A DNA stretch of 64,000 bases from Streptomyces sp. NBC_00236 (lineage in GTDB: Bacteria; Actinomycetota; Actinomycetes; Streptomycetales; Streptomycetaceae). The DNA is taken from positions 2,852,001 through 2,916,000 of the forward strand of contig NZ_CP108100.1 in NCBI RefSeq assembly GCF_036195045.1, read 5' to 3'. Below the pieces are notes generated by a model, which saw nothing but the letters and a program-made list of their open reading frames with translations, had not been told where the DNA came from and searched no databases. The position numbers were made by a program, and so were the translations under genes. Positions 42,575-49,529 of this stretch are shown here, piece by piece (position 1 is the stretch's first letter; every line of letters begins with the position of its first letter).

Positions 42575-44649
42575 TCTGATACCTCCTTGGCCCTGGGAAC
42601 TTCTACTTCAATACATGACATATGGGCAGCCACGGGATGGCTGGACACGTCGGTGACACCTCTGAACACACCTCTTGTCACGCCGCCCCGAAAGCGCAGA
42701 TTCCCATTTCTGGTCAACTCGCAATTCCTTTCAGGGATCAGCGTTCCAGCCCATTCGACAGGGATGTTTCCGCCGGACTGGACCACAAAGCGAGCGATGG
42801 GCGCGAGTACCCACGGATCGCCCCGATCCGGAAGCTTGACCGTTACTTTGACGTGCCACGATCCGCTGGCCGAGACGGATCCCTCGACACTGTGCACTGT
42901 CGGAAATCCCTGCGCACGTGATTTCTTCGGCGCATCGAGGGTCAACAAATCTCTCAGGATCTGCGGTCCGTCATCGACGTCACTCTCCTCTTCCTGGCCC
43001 TTCAGCAGATCTCTGACCGCCTGATCTGCCGCCTTCTTGAAGTCGATAATTGCCTGCCGGGCACCGCGGACGTACGTGGCAGTGAGGTCCTCGGTGCTGG
43101 TCCAGTCATTGTGATCGGGAGGCTCCGCAGTGCGCAGGAACCGCTCCGCGGCTTCTGCCTCAGGAGAGGCATTCCCCGTGGCCACACCTGCGAGCAGAAT
43201 CGCTTGGAAGCGACGATGCCCCAGGGGAAGGTCGGTGACCTTCTTTTCCTTGACCACCATGCGGCTGGCTCTCATGAAGGAAACGCGGTCAGGCTTCGGG
43301 TCGTCCTCCAACGTTGGCGTCACCAACAGAACGGCTTCGTGGCTACCCGAATGCTCTCCCCCCTCTCGAGGCTCCTTCGGCGCAGGCAACCTGAGTGACA
43401 CCGGGGCCTGCAGAACGTCTTCGCGAGATGTCAGCTCAGACGTCGTCCGACCGTCAAGGAATGCCTTCACGGCCCGCGACTTGGCCGGTTCATGGACATG
43501 AGGGTCGATGTTGCGCTCATGCCGAACTACTTGACCGTCGCGCCACGCCGCGACGGAGGCACGCAACAGCGGGCCGCTCTGCCCGCCTGCGACCATGGAC
43601 GCCCAGAAGTTATGCGCGACCCCGGCTGTGAGCTGCTCGTACATCTCCTCCAAGTCCTCAGTGTCACCCGAACCGTCGTAAGCGCCCACTACAAGGAACG
43701 ATGTCCCGGGCGAATCGTCGGCCCGCTCCAGGTAGAGGCTTTCCGCGGTGGCGCTGTCGGCCCACCACGACCGCGCAGAGTTCAGCCGATCCTTGTCCTT
43801 TGCGCCGAACCAGGCCGGCCCCGCAAATTCCTCACCGTTCAGGGCATGCCAGGGGAGTTCGAGCCGTCCGGCCATGCGTCGCTCGTCCCGGCCGTCCTGC
43901 TTCTCCGACAAGGTGCTGTTGACGAGGACCAGCCCGAACCTGCTCGCCGCCCACAGTGCCGCCTTACCTAGCCCGTACGACCCTCCCTGCGCCCCTGCCT
44001 TGCCACTGTCGAGCGTTCGCCGCACCACGCGCGCGAAGCGCCCGTCCCTGTACTCGGGACCGGTTAGTCCTGCGGCGTTGTAATCGTCGATGCGAAGCAG
44101 GACAAGGCGCTCGGTCCGCTCCAACTCGTTGAGCCCGTCAATCAGAACTCGGCCTGCCTTCTGCCGCCGATCCGCGGCCTCACGCAGGTGTCCCTCGATC
44201 GAGTCCCAACGCAATGCCGAAAGAAAGTCCCGCAGGTGACGACCCGTCACTTCGTGAAGGACGAACCGTGAGGTGACGGGCAGACTCTGATCAAATCGCT
44301 CGTCGAGGCTGTTCTGGGTCGCCTCACGCGCAAGAACTTCCAGGTTCGCAGCGAAGGCATACGCGGCGGCGTTGCCCCCGATCCGACTACCGTCCTCAGG
44401 CGCCCGCTGAAAGACCCACTCCAGGTCCGACGGCGTCGATCTCGGCGTTCTGCGGTTCACCGCGTCGTCCACCCCGACCTCCAGAGCGGCGGCGACAGCG
44501 GCGATCTTCTCGTACCGCGGCACGGACCGGCCGTTCGCCCACGCGTTCACCGCTGCCGGCGTCACCTTCACCAGCTCGGCCAACTCCTTCTGCGACATGC
44601 CTCTTTGCCGCAGAAGCCCCACCAGCCATGCGTCGAATTCCAGCGTCAC
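42571..44649 (-). CDS. XRE helix-turn-helix fused to GHKL ATPase
   Basis: 692 residues. The N-terminal XRE HTH (about 5-60: LLRQRGMSQKELAELVKVTPAAVNAWANG) is joined to a GHKL/MORC-like ATPase: N box LAREATQNSLDER (Glu109, Asn113), a G1-like LLRIDDYNAAGLTG (Asp188/189) and G2 GGSYGLGKAAL (222-232). The C-terminal 300 residues are unassigned. The HTH could bind its own AT-rich promoter or target DNA, with ATP-driven conformational change as in MORC proteins. It heads a coupled three-gene operon facing the MTase genes. A regulator and an effector in one chain is unusual. Confidence 0.85.
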   Translation of the reverse strand: MTLEFDAWLVGLLRQRGMSQKELAELVKVTPAAVNAWANGRSVPRYEKIAAVAAALEVGVDDAVNRRTPRSTPSDLEWVFQRAPEDGSRIGGNAAAYAFAANLEVLAREATQNSLDERFDQSLPVTSRFVLHEVTGRHLRDFLSALRWDSIEGHLREAADRRQKAGRVLIDGLNELERTERLVLLRIDDYNAAGLTGPEYRDGRFARVVRRTLDSGKAGAQGGSYGLGKAALWAASRFGLVLVNSTLSEKQDGRDERRMAGRLELPWHALNGEEFAGPAWFGAKDKDRLNSARSWWADSATAESLYLERADDSPGTSFLVVGAYDGSGDTEDLEEMYEQLTAGVAHNFWASMVAGGQSGPLLRASVAAWRDGQVVRHERNIDPHVHEPAKSRAVKAFLDGRTTSELTSREDVLQAPVSLRLPAPKEPREGGEHSGSHEAVLLVTPTLEDDPKPDRVSFMRASRMVVKEKKVTDLPLGHRRFQAILLAGVATGNASPEAEAAERFLRTAEPPDHNDWTSTEDLTATYVRGARQAIIDFKKAADQAVRDLLKGQEEESDVDDGPQILRDLLTLDAPKKSRAQGFPTVHSVEGSVSASGSWHVKVTVKLPDRGDPWVLAPIARFVVQSGGNIPVEWAGTLIPERNCELTRNGNLRFRGGVTRGVFRGVTDVSSHPVAAHMSCIEVEVPRAKEVSE

Positions 44650-45068
44650 ACCGCACCCCTCTCACCCGCCGTTCCGCAGATGCTACAGGGTAAAAGTTTA
44701 TCGGCGACACGAAATGAAGAGTTCTTGCATCAAGCATACGGCAAAAAGGATATTTAGCCACAAACCAAACTTTCGAACAACCAGATTCAGCGTGCGGCCT
44801 GTCGAGATCGCAACCCCCGCCGCTGAACACGTGTACGATCCTGGGCCATGCGGCACCGCGAGAGCCATCCTGCGGGCCCAATCGTCAAGGCCGGGCGGCC
44901 GTGGATGACAAGGCTCAGGGGGAAGCGGGGCTCAAGCCGACAATCAATGACGGATTGTCAGGTAACACCCCATTTGGGCATCAAGTAACGCTTTCGGCTA
45001 TTTCAGACAGTTACTTATGCGGCATTCCTTATAGTTCATATCGAGGGCTACAGAAGGGATTCTCACGC
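44650..45068. promoter_or_regulatory. AT-rich divergent promoter region of the HTH-GHKL operon
   Basis: This 419-bp stretch is markedly richer in A/T than the window (for example 44690-44790). It lies between the XRE-GHKL start and the small plus-strand ORF at 45069. It includes a TACGAT -10-like box (44834-44839) nine bases before ATG 44848, which opens a 46-codon frame to TAA at 44988 (MRHRESHPAGP...) of uncertain reality. Inverted words AAGTAAC (44983-44989) and GTTACTT (45010-45016) could be an operator. Confidence 0.5.
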
Positions 45069-45230
45069 GTGACCGCGAAGAAGATGATCGAGTACAGCAT
45101 CTCCGTGCCCGCCGACCGCAGTGCGTCTATCCGCGTGAACCATGCACCCGACGGCACGGTTGGCAGCGTCGAGATCGACGATGTCCGCTGCGACTGGTCA
45201 TCCCGGTCGTACGAGACCGAAGACGACTGA
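45069..45230 (+). CDS. Small unknown protein, 53 aa
   Basis: GTG 45069 with AGAAGGGA about 9 bp upstream opens VTAKKMIEYSISVPADRSASIRVNHAPDG..., ending SRSYETEDD. Composition and the beta-hairpin-like alternation (YSISVPADRSASIRV) look like real coding sequence; a longer frame from 44901 crosses the AT-rich promoter and is unlikely. It is divergent from the XRE-GHKL operon. Family not recognised. Confidence 0.5.
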   Translation: MTAKKMIEYSISVPADRSASIRVNHAPDGTVGSVEIDDVRCDWSSRSYETEDD

Positions 45231-45287
45231 CCGGCAAGCCGATGAGCGCCGACAACCAGCGGCCACAGCCCTGAGGTGACCTTGCGG

Positions 45288-45410
45288 TCATCGGACTTCC
45301 CCGACTGCTCTCTCGAAGTGCATCTGGGCTAGGTCCAGTGCCTCGTCCACATCGCGGCCATGGACGCGCAGCCAGTGGAGGAGGTCGGTGATCAAATGGA
45401 TCGCCGACCT
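45288..45410 (-). pseudogene. Possible remnant of a small helical protein gene
   Basis: The frame ends with HLITDLLHWLRVHGRDVDEALDLAQMHFERAVGEVR-type helices resembling C-termini of small Streptomyces proteins. The matching upstream part (AVAVPKEVGDPFD) lies in another frame near 45415-45460, as if a frameshift split the gene. It is in the 445-bp gap 45231-45675, where nothing else is supported. Tentative. Confidence 0.3.
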
Positions 45411-45675
45411 CCTTCGGCACGGCCACCGCAGGCTCAGCCCCTGTTCCGGCGTGGAGCGTAAGGCAAGCCTCACGCTTGACGATCCGCGCGCCGTCGACAT
45501 GTCCACCCGGTGTGACGAGCGAATGGCGAGGTCGCACCGGCCCAGCTTCGAATCGGCTCCGAGGATGACGCCCCACCAATCCGACACGGCATCCGGCAGC
45601 GCACGCGGTCCGCGCGCTGACCGCGTCGATCACGCTACTGAGCCCGGTCTGCGGACTGCAGCGCACCAGCCGGCA

Positions 45676-46431
45676 TTACAGCGACACCGGCACACCCCGG
45701 CTCCACAGCTCCTCGGCATGTTCGGCGAACCGGTCGAACATGCCGCCGTCACCATGCCGTCGAAGGTGAAGCAACGGCGAGTCGTGGCCGACGAGCCGTG
45801 CAAGGTGCGGGGTGACCAACGCTTCCTGGTCGAATCGGAACACGGACAGAGACACGTGGTTGACAGCGTCCTCGTGGCTGCTGAAACGAGACTCCACGCG
45901 ACTGGCTACACCGAGGCGCCCCAAGTGCTCAAGGGTGATCCGGACGCGCGTGGAAACGCTCAGTGCGACATCCTCGACCGTCTCCCGCTGCCGGGTCACC
46001 TCGCCGTCCGGATCCCCCAGCAGGAAGCGGACTCGGCAACCCGCATCGACCTTCTTGCGAAGGGTCTCGACGAAGGCGGGCTGCTCAAGCCAGAGAAAGT
46101 AGTTCGTGTATCCGGCCAGGTAGATCTGCTCGTCAGCCCCCTCGATCAGGTCGCCCCAAACGGTCGACGGACATGCGGACCGGTAGGGGTAGGCCTGAAC
46201 GAGCTCTCGGTCATGTCCCGACTTCACTCGTTCCTGTACAGCCTTCGGCCAGATCATGTGTTCATCCACCTTCAGTGCCTGACAGGCGTCAATACGGTTT
46301 CTTGCATGCGGTACCAGCTCGGCGTCAGCCAGCCATCGCTCCACCGTCTTCGGCGCGACCCCAATGCGAGACGCGAGCCTGCGAGGTGACAACTGGGCAT
46401 CCGACATAGCCGATCGTAGAGCGACGTTCAA
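45676..46431 (-). CDS. XRE regulator with C-terminal PLD-like (DUF5919-type) domain, copy A
   Basis: 251 residues from TTG 46431 (LNVALRSAMSDAQ), chosen because GCAGGGGGAAG sits 4 bp upstream in both copies. An N-terminal HTH (LSPRRLASRIGVAPKTVERWL) precedes a domain beginning AYPYRSACPSTVWG, with QIYLAGYTNYFLW, VRFLLGDPDGEVTRQRE and HDSPLLHLRR, reminiscent of a phospholipase D-like fold with degenerate HxD (DUF5919 group, recalled). Divergent from a three-gene plus-strand unit that, with this gene, is repeated at 52.9-55.6 kb. The role may be transcriptional control with a ligand-sensing C-terminus. Confidence 0.82.
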   Translation of the reverse strand: MNVALRSAMSDAQLSPRRLASRIGVAPKTVERWLADAELVPHARNRIDACQALKVDEHMIWPKAVQERVKSGHDRELVQAYPYRSACPSTVWGDLIEGADEQIYLAGYTNYFLWLEQPAFVETLRKKVDAGCRVRFLLGDPDGEVTRQRETVEDVALSVSTRVRITLEHLGRLGVASRVESRFSSHEDAVNHVSLSVFRFDQEALVTPHLARLVGHDSPLLHLRRHGDGGMFDRFAEHAEELWSRGVPVSL

Positions 46432-46539
46432 GACTTCCCCCTGCGACGTTTGGGCGTTCTTGGAACATAGCGACAGAGCGTCCAACTGTCGGTGGAGTTC
46501 GCGGAGATACGTCCCAAAGGGGTGGCCATCCTCGCGACC

Positions 46540-46744
46540 ATGAAGAACCCGAAGCCCGGAACCGCCCGACCCATCGACCTTCCCATCCCGCCGGCTCCAC
46601 CAGAACCGCCCGACAACTGCAGGGTGTGCCGCGGACTTGGCCGAACAGCGGCAGACAGCCAGAAGCGCGGGAGACTACTCGCGCGCTACCGATGCCTCGG
46701 TAGAGATCCGCAGGCACCCTCACGTAGTTGAGGGAGCCCAGTGA
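46540..46744 (+). pseudogene. Small CxxC protein gene, copy A, frameshifted
   Basis: Starts MKNPKPGTARP with the CxxC motif NCRVC, then leaves the frame of its intact paralogue at 53765. One extra base after the second Cys codon (near 46630-46645) gives a basic nonsense tail ending at 46731. In the shifted frame the paralogue-like end is preserved (AGDYSRATDASVEIRRHPH) and finishes in a TGA overlapping the next gene's GTG at 46741, exactly as in copy B. The gene is therefore either decayed or carries a sequencing error. Confidence 0.7.
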
Positions 46745-47112
46745 CCGACATCGGCCTCCCCCAGTGGCGCGAGAGCCGCGCGGCCGCCCTGGCGGCAAGT
46801 GAAGGATTGCGGGCAGCCCTCGCGAAGCTGGGCCTCCCGGAGCGCAGCTACCGCCGCATCCGCCCAGCGATCACCTCCACCGGCAGACCGTACGTCTACC
46901 TCGGAATCTTGAACGCAGAAGCCGTCGAGGCAATCACTGCGGCGTTGCTGCGAGAACTCGGTAGCCCGAGCCTCTCGGCAGAGCACGGTGCCGCTCCAAC
47001 GGCCCGGCCGCCTCGGCGATCCGAGCAGCGCCCCAACGCCGCCTTCCCGCTCTCCACTTCGGAGCACGGACGCGCGCATGAGGAGGCACGCCCGGGACCG
47101 GTCGAGCCATAG
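46741..47112 (+). CDS. Unknown ~120-aa protein, module copy A
   Basis: 123 residues from GTG 46741 (VTDIGLPQWRESRAAALAASEGLRAAL). The N-terminal 75 residues are strongly conserved with copy B at 53965 (LP.RSYR.IRPA.TSTGRPYVYLGIL.A.AVEA), while the Pro/Arg/Ser-rich tail diverges. The GRPYVYLG segment and helices look like a small alpha/beta domain; no known family comes to mind. The start overlaps the stop of the (frameshifted) CxxC gene by GTGA. Followed after 144 bp by the HTH gene. Confidence 0.75.
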   Translation: MTDIGLPQWRESRAAALAASEGLRAALAKLGLPERSYRRIRPAITSTGRPYVYLGILNAEAVEAITAALLRELGSPSLSAEHGAAPTARPPRRSEQRPNAAFPLSTSEHGRAHEEARPGPVEP

Positions 47113-47256
47113 TTCGCTGCGGGGCGCCGCAAGCCTCGCGTGACACGTCCCCGCCCGGGGTCGACGACGAGCCGCCCACACACCGGTCTTCTGCCGTACG
47201 CCCCTCGGGCGCCCGGAACTTCCGCCGCGCCCCGCCCTCCCTCCCCTCCCTGGACA

Positions 47257-48459
47257 GTGATGCGTCGTGTCTCCGGCGCGGCCCCGTGCCGCGTCCCTCA
47301 GCCATGCCCGGACCCCGATCGGCAACCCGTCCCCGGCCCGCTCCAGGAGCTGTCCGCGACCGCCGCCCGGCATGCACAGCCACGGGCGTGGTTGCGTGCT
47401 GTGGTGTGGCTGGTCGAGGAGGCCGGGCTTCATCCGAGGACGGGCGAGGCGACGCTACGTATCGCCCGGGACCTGGCCGGCCGGATGGACTACACCGCGG
47501 GAACCGTGCTGTACGACCTCGACGGAACAGCCACCCGATGCCGTCTGTCCCGGGCGACGGTCAAGCGTCACGTCGGATATCTGCGGGAGTTGGGGGCTCT
47601 GGTCTGGGTACGGCACGGGTCGCGACGCAATCTGCGGCTTCCCGGGCGTCCGTACGCGGGTACGGCAACGATCTACGCGGCCACCATCCCGTACGCCTAC
47701 GACCGGGCGCACGGTAACCGGGTCGAGGGTCAGGGGTTCGGGGCCCGGGTGGTCGCGGTGCCGGTGCCGCCCATGCGCACCCCAGCGGCAGACGGTCCCG
47801 GCGGTCAGGTGGGTGAGCCCCAATCTCTCGCCGCCCGCCCCCGCAAACCCGTAGCTGAGGCAGACGAGAGGTTCAAAGACACCCCGCGCAGGCGCGCGAG
47901 GCCGCGGCCCACCTCCCGCCCCGGGGAATCGACACCGAGGAGCCCGCTACGGGTCGCCGCCGACATGCGGGTCGCCGCTCAGGTCCGGCCGCACGTCCCT
48001 TGGACCCAAAGCGAGGGATTGCGTCGACTCGCCTACGCACTACGGCCGTTGATCGACCAGGGCCTCGACGCCCACGACATCACCGCCGAACTGACCTCCT
48101 GGTGGATCAGCTGGCGTCCCGCGCGGCCTGCCGCGTACATCGCCGCGCAACTCCGCGACCGGACGGCTGTCGAGCCGCCCGAAGACGAGTCCGCCGAAGC
48201 TGCCCACCCGCACACCGCCGAGCCCACCGGAAACCCCGCATGGCAGGCATGGCTACGGCAACGCGCCACGGCAACGGAGTTCCACGAGCCGCAACGTACC
48301 GACGACGATCGCCGCCACGCCCGCCTGTACGGCTGGGACCGATGGGCGGAGATCGCCGACCACTACGCCACGGACCCCGACGACGCCCTGGACCTCTACG
48401 GCACCCGCCTGTGCGGCTACGCGGTCAAACGCGCTGCAGGAGGTGGGGCGAGGCGGTGA
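47257..48459 (+). CDS. Replication/regulation-type helix-turn-helix protein, copy A
   Basis: About 400 residues. The N-terminal conserved block ARHAQPRAWLRAVVWLVEEAGLHPRTGEATLRIARDL is followed by a MarR/GntR-like HTH (CRLSRATVKRHVGYLRELGALVWV). A disordered Arg/Pro-rich linker and a helical C-terminal domain (WTQSEGLRRLAYALRPLIDQGL, AELTSWWISWRP, AYIAAQLRDR, NPAWQAWLRQRATATE) come after. Similar proteins recur in Streptomyces accessory DNA and plasmids; DNA binding is clear but the role is unknown. GTG/ATG at 47257/47260 match copy B; no RBS is visible and the start is uncertain. Confidence 0.8.
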   Translation: MMRRVSGAAPCRVPQPCPDPDRQPVPGPLQELSATAARHAQPRAWLRAVVWLVEEAGLHPRTGEATLRIARDLAGRMDYTAGTVLYDLDGTATRCRLSRATVKRHVGYLRELGALVWVRHGSRRNLRLPGRPYAGTATIYAATIPYAYDRAHGNRVEGQGFGARVVAVPVPPMRTPAADGPGGQVGEPQSLAARPRKPVAEADERFKDTPRRRARPRPTSRPGESTPRSPLRVAADMRVAAQVRPHVPWTQSEGLRRLAYALRPLIDQGLDAHDITAELTSWWISWRPARPAAYIAAQLRDRTAVEPPEDESAEAAHPHTAEPTGNPAWQAWLRQRATATEFHEPQRTDDDRRHARLYGWDRWAEIADHYATDPDDALDLYGTRLCGYAVKRAAGGGARR

Positions 48460-48589
48460 AGCAGATGCGTCGTGACACCACACCGGCTCCCGGCCCGTCT
48501 TGCAGGCTCGACTTCAAGGCTGCATGGAGCGACTTTGTCGGATCAGTACGCGAAGGCAAACTGAGCCGTTGCGCCGGCTTGGTTGCCCG

Positions 48590-49525
48590 TCAACCGAGCA
48601 CTTCAACCGCTCCCGCCACAGACTCCACGAAGCTGATCATCTCCAAGTGGTAGTCGCTCTTAGCCGCGTCAGGGAAGCGAACGTTGTGACGGTAGTAGCG
48701 GTGGAACGCGATGATCAGCGCCGCGTGAATGATCTCAGCAGGAAGGGCACGTCTGTCTTCCTCGGCAAGAGGGCAAGCCTGCTCGTAGCCCTCGACCAGA
48801 GCCTTCAAGCGTGGCGCCGCGAGTACACCGTCCTCCTGCGCAAGGCCCACTGCTGCCATCCCGAGGTCCAGCAGCGGGTCATCCAGCGACACCGTCTCCC
48901 AGTCGAGAACCGTGAGGCTTCCATCGGCCCCCACGATGACGTTGTCGTCGAAAAGGTCTCCGTGCGTGATCGTCCGTGGCCGGTGGCTCGCCGCTTCGAC
49001 CTGGTGGACGCGGGAGAGCTGATCAACGAGCCAGTCGGCGAAGCGCCGGTCCGCAAAACTCGGGATCAGGGCCTCGTGGTCGGCCGAGAGGCGCCGGGTA
49101 CCGACAGGGATGTCGGCCAGGCCGGCTGACTGAGGCGGAAGTGCGTGAAGTGCGGCGAGGATCCGGCCGGCTTCGGGAAGCAGCGCCACGGGCAGTGGCT
49201 GTTCCACCGTGCCGTCGGCCCACGCCTTCAAGATCACCGGACGATCGCCGAAGTGGGTGATGGTCGATCCGTCAGTGGCCGGCACGACCGCGACGGTCGG
49301 TACGCCCAGGTGGAACAGTGCCTGCGTATGAGAAGCGAGGCGCTCAGCGCTGGCCGTGTCGTGATTGTCGAGAATGGTGAGGACGAACTCGTCGGCGGCG
49401 CTGGTGATGCGGAAGCTGGAGTTCGCCGCTCCCCCGGCAAGCGGAGCAAGCCGGGGTTCCTTCAGCCCGTAGCGCTCCGCCACAACCGGCAGGTCGATCT
49501 GGTCCAGCGTGGTGTACTTCGCCAC
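48590..49525 (-). CDS. Aminoglycoside phosphotransferase-fold kinase coupled to STAND NTPase
   Basis: 311-residue small-molecule kinase of the APH/homoserine kinase II type. Nucleotide loop LAGGAANSSFRIT, catalytic HGDLFDDNVIV and metal-binding VLDWETVSLDDPLLDLG. GTG 49525 has an excellent GAGGAGAA 7 bp upstream, and the preceding STAND gene stops 4 bp before it, so the two are co-translated. This coupling is unusual; the kinase could act on a metabolite in a defence or signalling pathway, or simply be a passenger. Clinical-type resistance is not implied by the sequence. Confidence 0.88.
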   Translation of the reverse strand: MAKYTTLDQIDLPVVAERYGLKEPRLAPLAGGAANSSFRITSAADEFVLTILDNHDTASAERLASHTQALFHLGVPTVAVVPATDGSTITHFGDRPVILKAWADGTVEQPLPVALLPEAGRILAALHALPPQSAGLADIPVGTRRLSADHEALIPSFADRRFADWLVDQLSRVHQVEAASHRPRTITHGDLFDDNVIVGADGSLTVLDWETVSLDDPLLDLGMAAVGLAQEDGVLAAPRLKALVEGYEQACPLAEEDRRALPAEIIHAALIIAFHRYYRHNVRFPDAAKSDYHLEMISFVESVAGAVEVLG

Positions 49526-49529
49526 CTGC

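Noticed and set aside
48590..49525. Aminoglycoside resistance gene
   Set aside because: Only the general kinase fold is supported; it reads as near homoserine-kinase-type as any resistance enzyme, and substrate cannot be inferred.
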